Made by a program: the position numbers and the translations under genes. From positions 1,364,001 through 1,428,000 of the forward strand of contig JAUMBQ010000006.1 of the NCBI GenBank assembly GCA_032119595.1: a stretch of 64,000 bases of DNA, read 5' to 3'. The notes under the pieces are model-generated. The model saw only the letters and a program-made list of their open reading frames with translations, made no database searches and had not been told where the DNA came from. Below are positions 32,788-41,830 of this stretch, in pieces (within the stretch, counting starts at the first letter, position 1; the number at the start of each line of letters is the position of its first letter). The DNA comes from JAGIBJ01 sp032119595. GTDB lineage: Bacteria > Actinomycetota > Thermoleophilia > Solirubrobacterales > Solirubrobacteraceae.

Positions 32788-34893
32788 GTGAACGCAACCC
32801 ACGAAGTCCCCTCGGACGGCCGTGACCTGCGCCTTGGCGTTGGTTTTGGCGTCCTGCTGATCGGCGTTTGTGTCGCAGCCGGGCCGGGGCAGAGCTCCGG
32901 CCGCGCCGTCCTGGTCAACGCCCTCGGCGTGATCCTGGGCCTGGGCACGGTCGCGTATTGCCGCGCGCAGCCTGGCCGGCCCGGCGTGGCCGGGCAGTGG
33001 TCGGTCGCGTTGTTTGGGGCGTTCGTGGCCCTGAGTGGATTCTCGATCACGTGGTCGGTAGAGCCCTCCGCCACGTGGGAGGAGGTCAACCGGCTGCTCG
33101 GCTACCTCGCCGTCTTCACCGGCTCCGTCGTGGTCGCTCGCACGTTCCCGCGGCGGTGGCGCACGCTCATGCTCGGTCTTGCGATCACGGCCGTCGCGAT
33201 GAGCCTGCTGGCGCTGGCGTCGAAGATCTCGCCGGAACTGCTGTCGCCCAACGAGCGCTACGCCCGCCTGCGCGAGCCTCTGCAGTACTGGAACGCCGTC
33301 GGCCTGATCGCGGCGTCCGGGATCCCGCTCTGGCTGTACTTCGGCACCCGCCGTGTCGGCCGCCCGATCCTCGACATCCTCTCGGCGCCAGCGCTCACGA
33401 TCCTGTTCGTCACGATCATGCTGTCGTACTCGCGCGGGTCGCTCATTGCGGCCATCGCGGGAGTGGCGGTTTGGATCGTGATCGCGCCGGTGCGCTTGCG
33501 ATCGGTCGCGACGATCGTCGTTCCGCTCGTCGGCGCTGCGATCATCGTGCTGTGGGCATTCGGCCAGTCCGACCTCACCACCGACAACGTCGACCTTCTG
33601 CTGCGAGAGACGGCCGGCCATCGCTTCGGCGCGGTGATCTTCGCGACGCTCGCGCTCGTCACGCTGCTCTCGCTCACGACCCAGTTCCTGATCGCGACGA
33701 AAGCGCCGACGGGCTCCTGGCGCAAGCGCGCGGGGATCGTGCTGCTCGGCGGCGTGCTGCTCGTGCCGGTGGGTGGCGCGCTGGCGCTGTCGCAGAGCCA
33801 GCGTGGGCTCACCGGCACGGTTTCGAACGCGTGGACCCAGCTCACCGACCCCGACGCCAATGCCGTTCAGGGCAGCGCGCCCGCGAACACCCCGAACCGC
33901 CTGGCGCAGGTCGGCAACGCCCGCAGCCTCTACTGGCGCGACGCGGTTCGCGTGTTCAAGGCGCGGACCGCGGTTGGCGTCGGTGCCAACGGCTACGGCG
34001 CGGCCCGTCTGCGGTATCGCACCGATCCGTCGGACGTGGCTCACGCCCACGGATTCGTCGTCCAGGTGATGGCCGATCTCGGCCTCGCTGGCCTCGTGCT
34101 GATCGCCGCGCTGCTCGGGGCATGGCTCGCTGCCGCCCGGCGCACGCTCGGGCGTCGGGCGGAGCCGTGGCCGCCGGAACGCGTCGGCTCCGTGGCCCTC
34201 TTTGCGGCCGTGGTGGCCTATGGGGTGCATTCGTCGCTCGACTGGACGTGGTCGTTCCCTGCGGCGACGCTCCCGGCGTTGATCGCGGCCGGCTGGCTCG
34301 TCGGGCGCGGCTCGATCGGTAAGCCGCGCGAGGACCCGATGCCGCCGCGCGCGCATGAGCACCGTCGGTCGTGGATCTCGCTCGTCGGCCGGTGGGTGCC
34401 GCGCGTGCAGCTCGCGGCGTTCGCGGTCCTGGCCGTCTGGAGCATCACCCAGCCGTGGCGAGCGTTCCACACGTCCCAGGATGCGCTCGCGGCTATCGAG
34501 CGCGGCGATGTCGACGAGGCCGTCAGGCTCGGCAAGAAGGCCGTCGACCAGGACCCCGTCTCTCTCGATACGCACTCGATCGAGTCGACCGCGCTCGCCG
34601 CTGGCGGCGACGTGTCTGCGGCGCGCGCGTCGATCGAGCGCGGTCTAGCGTTGCAGCCGGACAACCCGGCGGCGTGGATGCAGCTCCTCAACTTCGAACT
34701 CGGTCCGGGTGCTGACGCCGAGCGCGCCGCCGCGGCCTACCGCGGCGCCGTCTACCTCGACCCGTACTCCCGCACGCTGCGCGCGCTGATCAGCAGCGCC
34801 GTTGCCGCGCCGGCCGCCGGGGTCCCCGCGGATCCAGTGCCGGTCGCACCCGCCTCCGGCGCCACCGCGCCAGCGGGCGGCGTCGCGCCCTAA
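32788..34893 (+). CDS. O-antigen ligase/polymerase-like membrane protein with TPR tail
   Basis: The protein has 701 aa from GTG 32788. About twelve membrane helices occupy residues 12-520; the large outer loop (about 320-430) holds SLYWRDAVRVFKARTAVGVGANGYG, the Wzy_C/WaaL region with HAHGFVVQVMADLG. These enzymes join or polymerise lipid-linked glycans in the outer membrane leaflet or periplasm. After the last helix (560-580), residues 590-680 hold TPR-like helices (AVRLGKKAVDQDP, ARASIERGLALQPDNPAAW). Last gene of the operon that starts at 28011. Confidence 0.92.
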   Translation: MNATHEVPSDGRDLRLGVGFGVLLIGVCVAAGPGQSSGRAVLVNALGVILGLGTVAYCRAQPGRPGVAGQWSVALFGAFVALSGFSITWSVEPSATWEEVNRLLGYLAVFTGSVVVARTFPRRWRTLMLGLAITAVAMSLLALASKISPELLSPNERYARLREPLQYWNAVGLIAASGIPLWLYFGTRRVGRPILDILSAPALTILFVTIMLSYSRGSLIAAIAGVAVWIVIAPVRLRSVATIVVPLVGAAIIVLWAFGQSDLTTDNVDLLLRETAGHRFGAVIFATLALVTLLSLTTQFLIATKAPTGSWRKRAGIVLLGGVLLVPVGGALALSQSQRGLTGTVSNAWTQLTDPDANAVQGSAPANTPNRLAQVGNARSLYWRDAVRVFKARTAVGVGANGYGAARLRYRTDPSDVAHAHGFVVQVMADLGLAGLVLIAALLGAWLAAARRTLGRRAEPWPPERVGSVALFAAVVAYGVHSSLDWTWSFPAATLPALIAAGWLVGRGSIGKPREDPMPPRAHEHRRSWISLVGRWVPRVQLAAFAVLAVWSITQPWRAFHTSQDALAAIERGDVDEAVRLGKKAVDQDPVSLDTHSIESTALAAGGDVSAARASIERGLALQPDNPAAWMQLLNFELGPGADAERAAAAYRGAVYLDPYSRTLRALISSAVAAPAAGVPADPVPVAPASGATAPAGGVAP

Positions 34894-34984
34894 GCCCCTC
34901 AGGCTGGGACTTAGCTGCCGGTCGGCGTGTCGCCGGAAGAGCACACGGCGCTACGGGGATTGCGGGCGGCGTGGTGACGTCGAC

Positions 34985-35109
34985 GAAAGTGGGTTGGAAT
35001 TCGCTGGCTATGCCAGCTCAAACCAACCCAGTTTCGGGTCGGCAATTCCCATGGACGAAACTGGGTTGGTTTCGGCTGGTATGACCAGCCCAAACCAACC
35101 CAACTTTTT
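34985..35109. repeat. REPIN-like pair of inverted palindromic units
   Basis: Two hairpin units in inverted orientation. The right unit (35063-35101) pairs GGGTTGGTTT with AAACCAACCC and GGCTGGT with ACCAGCC around an ATG loop. The left unit has GGGTTGG...CTGGC-TAT-GCCAGC...CCAACCC. The inner ends (CCCAGTTTC and GAAACTGGG) are also complementary, so the whole block is symmetrical. A second copy lies at 49926-50048. It sits between convergent genes. Confidence 0.85.
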
Positions 35110-35177
35110 GGCGCCCTGGCCCGGCGGGAACCCGAGCGCGATTCCGGGGGTCCGGCGGTCCGGCGCGAGCGCCGGCG

Positions 35178-36245
35178 TTAGCGGCCGGTCGGCGTGTCGA
35201 CCTGCACGGCGGCGTATTCGCCGGTGGGCAGGTCGGGAAGAGGCTCGTGGGCCTTGGCGGCGGCTTCGGCCTCTTCGTTCTCGCGGGACTGCGACTCGCG
35301 AGCGGCCTTGATGGCGGCGAAGCCGCCGTAGCGGACCGCGAGGAGGATGCCGCCGATCACGGTGATCGGGATGAAGACGATGAAGCGCACCGTGAGGATG
35401 TAGGAGCCGACGAGGTTCTTGGGCTCCTCGAGCACGTGGAGGGTGAAGGCGAGGGCGGAGTCCATCGTGCCGACGAAGCCCGGGCCCGACGGGATGAGCG
35501 TGAACATGGCGGCGGTCGCGAGGACGTAGGCCGCCTCACCGATGTGGAGTTCGATGTTCACGGCGTGTGCGGCGAGCATGTAGACGCACGCCTCCAGCGT
35601 CCAAGCGGCGATGGTGAGGCTGGCGGCCTGAGCGAGGTGCTTGGAGCCACGGAGCTGGCGGACCGCGAGCGACGCATCGCGCAGGATCCCGCGGACACCC
35701 GGCGGGACGTGGTCGCTGCGAACGGCCCAGCGCACCACGAGCAGGCCAATGGCCGCGAAGACGCAGAGCCCGACGGCGAAGATCGCCTTGCCACCGGTCG
35801 GCAGGCCTCCGGCGAAGATCAGGCTCGTGATCACGAAGGTGGTCGCCAGGACGACGACGTCAAGCAGACGCTCGGCAATCAGCGTCGACACCATGAGCGA
35901 CGGCTTCGCGGATGCGCGCTGCGCCATGAGGAACACGCGGACCACATCGCCGGCGCGGGCGGGCAGCAGCGTGTTGGCGGCATAGCCGACGGTCAGGAGG
36001 CCGGTCGTCTCATGCAGCGGCGCTTTGACGCCGACCTCGCCGAGCAGCAGCCGCCAGCGCAGACCGCGCATCACAAACGACAGCAGGTATACGCACACGC
36101 CGAGCACGATGTAGAGCACCGCGTCGCGGCCACTCGGAAGATCGATCTCTCCACCCTGGCCCTTCAGCCAGCGGTAGAGCAGATAGATCGTGACGATCGA
36201 GATCGCACCGCTGGCGATGGTGAACCAGTGCTTGCGGGCGAGCAT
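35178..36245 (-). CDS. Lysylphosphatidylglycerol synthase-type flippase-like membrane protein
   Basis: A UPF0104/LPG_synthase_TM protein of 355 aa with about eight helices. Diagnostic stretches: SFVMRGLRWRLLLG (60-73), GYAANTLLPARAGDVVRVFLMAQR (90-114), LIAERLLDVVVLATTFV (125-142) and the conserved IPSGPGFVGTMDSAL (near 250). The family includes flippase parts of MprF and putative glycolipid transporters. The cytoplasmic tail (310-355) is charged. No lysyl-transferase domain is present. Next to glycan genes, so lipid-glycan movement is a reasonable guess. Confidence 0.9.
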   Translation of the reverse strand: MLARKHWFTIASGAISIVTIYLLYRWLKGQGGEIDLPSGRDAVLYIVLGVCVYLLSFVMRGLRWRLLLGEVGVKAPLHETTGLLTVGYAANTLLPARAGDVVRVFLMAQRASAKPSLMVSTLIAERLLDVVVLATTFVITSLIFAGGLPTGGKAIFAVGLCVFAAIGLLVVRWAVRSDHVPPGVRGILRDASLAVRQLRGSKHLAQAASLTIAAWTLEACVYMLAAHAVNIELHIGEAAYVLATAAMFTLIPSGPGFVGTMDSALAFTLHVLEEPKNLVGSYILTVRFIVFIPITVIGGILLAVRYGGFAAIKAARESQSRENEEAEAAAKAHEPLPDLPTGEYAAVQVDTPTGR

Positions 36246-36327
36246 CAGACAAAGTTTCCCGCATCCGTGCCTCGCGGCGCGCCGTGCCTATAGCGCGTGA
36301 CGGGCCGCACACGGGCGGATTCGGCGA

Positions 36328-37833
36328 CTAGTACGCCCCGCGGGGCCGGAAGACGGCAGGGATGGTCTTGGCGATGATGGCAAGGTCGAGCGACACCGAC
36401 CACGACTCCAGGTACTGGAAGTCGAGCCGCACCAGCTCGTCGAAGGTGAGGTCGGAGCGACCGGAGATCTGCCAGAGGCCGGTCATGCCAGGCAGGACCT
36501 CGTAGCGGCGCTGGTGGCGCGTCGTCATCAGCTTGTAGTCGCGGTCCGGCAGCGGGCGTGGGCCGACGAGGCTCATCTCGCCGCGCACCACGTTGAAGAG
36601 CTGCGGCAGCTCGTCGATCGAGAACCGGCGCAGGAACGCGCCGACGCGAGTGACGCGTGGGTCGCGGCGGATCTTGAAGAGCGCGCCGTCGGCCTCGTTG
36701 TCTTGCTCGAGCGTGGACTGCTGCTGATCGGCGCCGACCACCATCGTGCGCAGCTTCAGGCAGTCGAACGGCTCGCCGCCGAGGCCGGGGCGCCGTGAGC
36801 GGTAGAGGAGCGGGCCGCGGCTGTCGATCTTGATGGCCGTGAACACGATCGCCATGAGCGGCGCGAGCACCACGATCAGGAGCGCGCTCACGGTGATATC
36901 GAACGCGCGCTTGGTCCAGAAGTCAAAGCCCTCGAAGACCGGTGCGCGCAGCTCGAACAGCGGCGTGGCGGAGCCAGGCACGAACTGCGCCCGGCGCACG
37001 AGCACGTCGGTGACGGCCGGCGCGATCCGTACGCGCACGCCACGCTCGTGGCACATGCTCACGAGGTCCAGCACGGCCTCTTCGGGGTAGTCGGGGTCGG
37101 CGAGGATGACCTCATCGACGGGGCGTTCGTCGAGCAGCAGGCTGATCGCGGAGAGCTCAGCGATCGGGGTGATGCCCTCGCCGCGAGCGGTCATCGACGC
37201 CTGCGCGACGACCTTCATCGGCTCGTGGCGGCTCTGCTCCAGCGACCGGCTCAGCGCAGCCAGGTCCTCAGCCTCGCCGACGACCACGGCCCGCCGCAGA
37301 TATCCGGCGGAACGCAGCGCCAGCCCCGTGATCCACTCGTAGCTCCAACGCAGGCCGACGACAATGGCGATCGCGAAGAAGAGCGTGCCGTAGAAGATGT
37401 AGAAGGAGTTGAACTCCTGGCCGCTGGCGATGGCGTAGATGACGGCGACCATCATCACCTGGAAGAGCCCCGCGACGACCTTCGACGATCCCGGTCGGGC
37501 GGCACGCTCGGCGTAGAGATCCGAGCGGGAGAAGAGCAGCACCGTGAGCAGTGAGGTGAAGGCGAAGTACTCCATGACGCCGTCCAGGACGCGCTCGGCG
37601 ACCCAGACCTCGCGCACGATGGCCTTCACGCTCAGCGCGATGAAGAGCGCGCTGAAGATCGCGACCAGGTCGACGATGAGCAGGCTCACGATCCGTCCGA
37701 GGACGCGGAACGTGGATGCGCGCAGCAAGAAGGCGAGCATCGGCGGGCGCGTATTGCGCTTGTCGCGGGCTTCGGCCGAGGGGTCGTCGGGTCGACGCAG
37801 CGGCGTGATGGGTTCAGGTGTGCGAACGGCCAT
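36328..37833 (-). CDS. Polyprenyl-phosphate sugar-1-phosphate transferase (WbaP/PssY type)
   Basis: The protein has 501 aa. ATG 37833 has GGAGG upstream; an earlier GTG would add 22 residues. Four N-terminal helices (40-165), a CoA-binding-like/Rossmann domain (RRAVVVGEAEDLAALS, 175-300) and the catalytic bacterial sugar transferase domain from 310: FDFWTKRAFDITVSALLIV, then KLRTM, and DELPQLFNVVRGEMSLVGPRP with the catalytic acidic residues. It starts a lipid-linked glycan by moving a sugar-1-phosphate to undecaprenyl phosphate. It probably feeds the glycosyltransferases at 28-32 kb. Confidence 0.94.
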   Translation of the reverse strand: MAVRTPEPITPLRRPDDPSAEARDKRNTRPPMLAFLLRASTFRVLGRIVSLLIVDLVAIFSALFIALSVKAIVREVWVAERVLDGVMEYFAFTSLLTVLLFSRSDLYAERAARPGSSKVVAGLFQVMMVAVIYAIASGQEFNSFYIFYGTLFFAIAIVVGLRWSYEWITGLALRSAGYLRRAVVVGEAEDLAALSRSLEQSRHEPMKVVAQASMTARGEGITPIAELSAISLLLDERPVDEVILADPDYPEEAVLDLVSMCHERGVRVRIAPAVTDVLVRRAQFVPGSATPLFELRAPVFEGFDFWTKRAFDITVSALLIVVLAPLMAIVFTAIKIDSRGPLLYRSRRPGLGGEPFDCLKLRTMVVGADQQQSTLEQDNEADGALFKIRRDPRVTRVGAFLRRFSIDELPQLFNVVRGEMSLVGPRPLPDRDYKLMTTRHQRRYEVLPGMTGLWQISGRSDLTFDELVRLDFQYLESWSVSLDLAIIAKTIPAVFRPRGAY

Positions 37834-38032
37834 GGGCAGGGTGCCTCCGCGGGGTCGAAACCCGCGCGGGCGCAAATCGTTGCGCAGCAGCTTGTCCACT
37901 CTACGGGGCCAGGCACCCGAACCATGTGACAGTGGTGCCAGGTCCTGCGCGCTCTGGCGCCAGATGACGAGGTGAGAACGCTCATCCCCCGGCGCTGCGC
38001 GGCCTGCAAATCGCTCGGTAGCGTGGCGTCCG

Positions 38033-39184
38033 ATGCCAAGGCTGATGCGCGTGCGGTTCTGGGAGGCGACGCTTTTTGCGTTCGCGAGCCTCTTGTCGGT
38101 GGTGTTCTATTCGTGGGCCGATGACCCCGGCGAGGACTACGAGCCGACCATCCACGCCGACGCTTCCACGCTTGAGCGCTGGGTGTCGGAGCACCAGCTC
38201 CTCTTGGCGGTCCTTCTGGTCGCCTTGATCCCGGCCGCTGCGCTGGCGCTTGCGAGACTTGTGCGCGGTCGAGCACCGGCCCCGGCGCCACCGACCGACG
38301 TGGTCCCAGAGGCCGTCGCTCCGGCCTTTGCGTACGCGCTCGCAACGCTGGAGTCGGAGCCCCTGCACCTGGTGCTTCCGACGTTGCTGGACCTCGTGGA
38401 CCGTGGGCTCTACGTTGCGACCCTGGAGGCGCAGCCGGAGGACGGAGGTCCGCGCAGGCTGCTGATCGCGCTGCCTCCTAACCGCTCACCGGTGACCGAG
38501 ACGCCGGTCATGGGTCGCCCTGAATTCGAGCACGCCGTCCTGCGGTACTTCGACCAGCTCATTGGTCGACGCCCCGGTTCTGTCACCGGGCTCATGAAGC
38601 GGTTCCCCCAATACGACCGGCGCCAGCAGCCGCTCTGGCGTTCGGTGACCAGTGGGCTGGAAGCCGTTGCCGATCAAGAGCTGTCCTGGGATCGCGACCT
38701 GCGTTGGTTGCGGCTGGCGCTGGTGCCGCTCGGGTTGGGCGCCCTGGCCGCGCTCATCGCGCTCGCGCTCCAACGCTCCAGCGAGGTTCCGTGGCTGATC
38801 GCCGCCGCACCGCTGGTCACCGTCGGGGTGATGCTGGTGCCGCCGAACTCCGTTCGCCGGTTGGAGCCCGAAGTGCTCGATCGTCACGAGCGGTGGCGCG
38901 CCTTCGCGGACGGGCTGAAGCGCCGGTCACCGCGCGACCCCAGAACCGCGCTTCCGGCCCGGCAATGGAGTCGGATGCTCGCGCTGTCGCTGGCGTTCAA
39001 CACAGTCGAGCAGTTCTGGGGCTCGACCTGTGTCGGGCCACCTGCCGATCTCGACGATGAGGGCCACTGGGCCGCCGAACTCGGAGATTCCAAGCTGACG
39101 CTCCTGGACTCTGAGTACCCCGCGTTTGCGTTCGGCGACCGCTTCAACGACTGGATCGAGATGCCGTCGTCGGACGTCGGCTGA
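38033..39184 (+). CDS. DUF2207-like membrane protein
   Basis: The protein has 383 aa. Helices at about 12-28, 58-80, 232-250 and 252-268. Between them lies a helical domain with PAFAYALATLESEPLHLVLPTLLDLVDRGLYV, matching the cytosolic part of DUF2207 proteins (a winged-helix-like module). A second soluble domain (275-345) has RRSPRDPRTALPARQWSRMLALSLAF. The usual N-terminal extracellular DUF2207 beta domain is missing. Function unknown. Divergent from the sugar transferase gene. Confidence 0.75.
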   Translation: MPRLMRVRFWEATLFAFASLLSVVFYSWADDPGEDYEPTIHADASTLERWVSEHQLLLAVLLVALIPAAALALARLVRGRAPAPAPPTDVVPEAVAPAFAYALATLESEPLHLVLPTLLDLVDRGLYVATLEAQPEDGGPRRLLIALPPNRSPVTETPVMGRPEFEHAVLRYFDQLIGRRPGSVTGLMKRFPQYDRRQQPLWRSVTSGLEAVADQELSWDRDLRWLRLALVPLGLGALAALIALALQRSSEVPWLIAAAPLVTVGVMLVPPNSVRRLEPEVLDRHERWRAFADGLKRRSPRDPRTALPARQWSRMLALSLAFNTVEQFWGSTCVGPPADLDDEGHWAAELGDSKLTLLDSEYPAFAFGDRFNDWIEMPSSDVG

Positions 39185-39271
39185 TCAACCGGTCCGCGCA
39201 CGTGGAACCGGGCCTCGATCAAACGGTCCGCGCACGTGGAACCGGGCCTTGATCAAACAGTCCGCTCGCGG
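39183..39271. repeat. 34-bp tandem direct repeat (2.6 copies)
   Basis: Two copies beginning GATCAA[C/A]CGGTCCGCGCAC, each 34 bp and differing by two bases, then a partial third (GATCAAACAGTCCGC). The array starts at the stop of the upstream gene, in a convergent intergenic region. Confidence 0.85.
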
Positions 39272-39319
39272 ACCGGACCGGGCGGCGGATTGCCAGACGT
39301 TCAAGTCCGGCAATCCGAT

Positions 39320-39344
39320 CGATCGGGCGCGCCGCGCCCGATCG
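39320..39344. terminator. Palindromic hairpin between convergent genes
   Basis: CGATCGGGCGCG-C-CGCGCCCGATCG is a 12-bp inverted repeat just before the epimerase stop codon region (39347). It could end transcription from both sides, although no T-tract follows. A second stem (GGATTGCC...GGCAATCC) lies directly upstream. Confidence 0.5.
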
Positions 39345-39346
39345 GT

Positions 39347-40285
39347 CTAGCGGCCGATGAGCTGCTCGACGCCGGCGATCGCGAGGGTCTTCTCGAGGCC
39401 TTCGCGGAGTTGGATGGTGGGCTCCCAGCCGAGGTGCTGCTGTGCGCGGGTGATGTCCGGGCGGCGGATCTTGGGGTCGTCGGTCGGGAGGGCTTCGAAG
39501 ACGATCTCGGATTTGGATCCGGTCACGTCAACGACCTGCTCGGCGAGTTCTAGGAGCGTGAACTCGTTGGGGTTGCCGATGTTGACGGGCTCATGCACGC
39601 CGGATTCGGCGAGGGCGATCATGCCGCGGATGAGGTCGTCTACGTAACAGAAGGAGCGGGTCTGGCTGCCGTCGCCAAAGACGGTGATCGGCTTGTCCTG
39701 CAGGGCCTGGCGCATGAACGTCGGGATCGCGCGGCCGTCTTGGGCGCGCATGCGCGGGCCGTACGTGTTGAAGATCCGCATGAGCGCGGTGTCGACGCCC
39801 TGGTAGCGGTGGTACGCCATCGTGAGGGCTTCGGCGTAGCGCTTGGCCTCGTCGTACACGCCACGCGGACCGATCGGGTTTACGTGGCCCCAGTACGTCT
39901 CGGGCTGCGGGTGTACCTGCGGGTCGCCATAGACCTCACTGGTCGACGCGATCAGGAACCGCGCACGATGCTTCTTGGCCAACCCCAGCGCGTGGTGCGT
40001 GCCGTAGGAGCCGACCTTCAGCGTGTGCAGCGGCAACCGCAGGTAATCGATCGGCGAAGCCGGCGAGGCCAGGTGGTAGACGAAATCGACGGGCTCGCTG
40101 ATGAAGAACGGCGAGATGATGTCGACCTGGTGGAACTCAAAGTTGTCGCGCAGGTGCTCGATGTTGCGCAGCGACCCCGTCTCCAGGTTGTCGACGCAGA
40201 TCACCTTGTGACCACGCGCAATGAGCGTTTCGCTCAGATGAGAACCAAGGAAGCCGGCGCCGCCGGTAACAAGACAAGTCGCCAT
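39347..40285 (-). CDS. NAD-dependent sugar epimerase, UDP-glucuronate decarboxylase-like
   Basis: An extended SDR of 312 aa from ATG 40285 (MATCLVTGGAGFLGSHL). NAD-binding GGAGFLGS at 8-15, catalytic Ser/Thr in ASTSEVYGDP and YDEAK with Tyr/Lys in GPRGVYDEAKRYAE. The stretches SEPVDFVYHLASPASPIDYL and NTYGPRMRAQDGRAIPTF are typical of UXS enzymes, which convert UDP-glucuronate to UDP-xylose. Related 4,6-dehydratases are the alternative. It would supply a nucleotide sugar to the glycan cluster. Confidence 0.92.
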   Translation of the reverse strand: MATCLVTGGAGFLGSHLSETLIARGHKVICVDNLETGSLRNIEHLRDNFEFHQVDIISPFFISEPVDFVYHLASPASPIDYLRLPLHTLKVGSYGTHHALGLAKKHRARFLIASTSEVYGDPQVHPQPETYWGHVNPIGPRGVYDEAKRYAEALTMAYHRYQGVDTALMRIFNTYGPRMRAQDGRAIPTFMRQALQDKPITVFGDGSQTRSFCYVDDLIRGMIALAESGVHEPVNIGNPNEFTLLELAEQVVDVTGSKSEIVFEALPTDDPKIRRPDITRAQQHLGWEPTIQLREGLEKTLAIAGVEQLIGR

Positions 40286-40501
40286 ATAGGGCGGGAGTCT
40301 AAACACCCCCTGATGCCAGCGGAGGATTTGGGGGGACAAAGCGACGGCACGCCGCCGGCCTGCGCCTCCGTCCGCGCTGCGCCGCCACCAGCAGGCGAGG
40401 CAAGGACGCGCGGCCGCGCCGCACGGCCTCCGGGTCATCCCTGAGACTCGCGGGAGAGTTCCGGATGGTCGCAGCGCCGCGGACAACCGATTCTGATTCG
40501 T

Positions 40502-41830
40502 ATGACTGCTCAACCGCCGAAATCAGCGCCGAAGGCGCGCGCCGCGCAGCTTCGCGCCGTCGCACTTTGGGCGCTCAGCCTTAGTCTGACGCTCGGCGTG
40601 GCGGGGCTCCTCGCGTGGGCGGGGCTGCTGCTCGCCGTGTTCGGGCTCGCGGGTGTGGCCCTGGCGGGCAGCGTTGTGATGACCGCGGTCGGCCTTACGG
40701 TCTGGCGGCGGGGAATGCTGCCGCTCGCGGCGCTCTCGGCGGCGCTGACGCTTCCCGCGGCGGCGGTCGCGGTTGGCACCTTGCGTCTGGAGCGCAGCAT
40801 CGGACTGTTGGAAGTCCATCCCGCGAGGGCGGCCGAGCTGTCGCAAGACACCTACCGGCAGGGGTCCGGGCCGATCTTCTTCGACCTGCGCAAGATGGCC
40901 TTCGGCGCTGGAACGACCACGCGCATCAAGGCAAAGGCCGACAACGGCGCCATCATCGTCGCGCTGCCGCACGACGCGTGTGTAGCGACCGAGATCACGG
41001 TCCAGCGACGCACGGAAGTTGGCTTTGAGGGCTATAGCGCGGTCCGTCAGCTCACGAACGCGAGCCTTCGCATGGCCGGAGTAGCGAGCGCCCAGGCGGG
41101 TGAGATGTACTACGGGACGATGGGCATGGCCGAGGGGCCGCAGCTTGGGCTGCAGAACTTCTTGGAGCAGGCTCCACAGGACCTGGTCGCTGCCTCGTAT
41201 GGGCTGCTCGCGTATGGCCGCAACCCGATGGGGATCAGCCAGTTCGGTGACGTGTACCGGTGGTCCCGTCCCGTCGGCCGACCCGGTGCCGCCAAGCTTG
41301 AACTCCACTTGGATGCGACGCAGCAAATCGTGGTCCGGGACTACCCGGACTGGGCCGCGCCGCTCGCGGACGGCATGGTCGATGGGTACGACCAGGTGTC
41401 GGGGGTCGACTGGCCGGCGGCGGTGACGGCGCCGGTGTCGCCCGGCAACCTCGCGATCCGACACCGGGCGTCGATCCGAACGCCGGAGAACCGCAGCCGG
41501 TGGCTGGACTGGGAGCGAAAGGCCGTGAAATGGGGGATCGAGCAGGCGCATCGCTACGCCGGCCCGTGCGCGACCCGCCAGCAGCTTGAGGTGCGTGGCG
41601 TGCAGTTCACCATTCAGCCGGAGACCGTGAAGGTCGGCGGGCGCCCGAAGCGAGTCGCCGGCGTGCGCCGCTCGACGATCGAGCAGCCGGTCGCCCGGGA
41701 TGCGGCGTCGACCTTCGTGTACGAGGTCAACGGCCTCGGGGAACTCCGATTCCTCGGTGAGAATCGCCCTGGGAATCCCTATGGGGCACGCTCGACCAGA
41801 GCGCAGCACGAGCTGGAGAACGCCCGATGA
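40502..41830 (+). CDS. Membrane protein with toastrack-like domain, partner of a kinase
   Basis: The protein has 442 aa. Three helices (18-105) lead to a beta-rich domain: SGPIFFDLRKMAFGAGTTTRIKA followed by NGAIIVALPHDACVATEITV, which resembles the toastrack/LiaF-like fold in envelope-stress regulators. The rest (250-430) is unfamiliar and mixed. The stop overlaps the histidine kinase ATG (ATGA). By analogy with LiaF in LiaFSR it may sense or restrain the kinase; this is inference. Confidence 0.75.
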   Translation: MTAQPPKSAPKARAAQLRAVALWALSLSLTLGVAGLLAWAGLLLAVFGLAGVALAGSVVMTAVGLTVWRRGMLPLAALSAALTLPAAAVAVGTLRLERSIGLLEVHPARAAELSQDTYRQGSGPIFFDLRKMAFGAGTTTRIKAKADNGAIIVALPHDACVATEITVQRRTEVGFEGYSAVRQLTNASLRMAGVASAQAGEMYYGTMGMAEGPQLGLQNFLEQAPQDLVAASYGLLAYGRNPMGISQFGDVYRWSRPVGRPGAAKLELHLDATQQIVVRDYPDWAAPLADGMVDGYDQVSGVDWPAAVTAPVSPGNLAIRHRASIRTPENRSRWLDWERKAVKWGIEQAHRYAGPCATRQQLEVRGVQFTIQPETVKVGGRPKRVAGVRRSTIEQPVARDAASTFVYEVNGLGELRFLGENRPGNPYGARSTRAQHELENAR

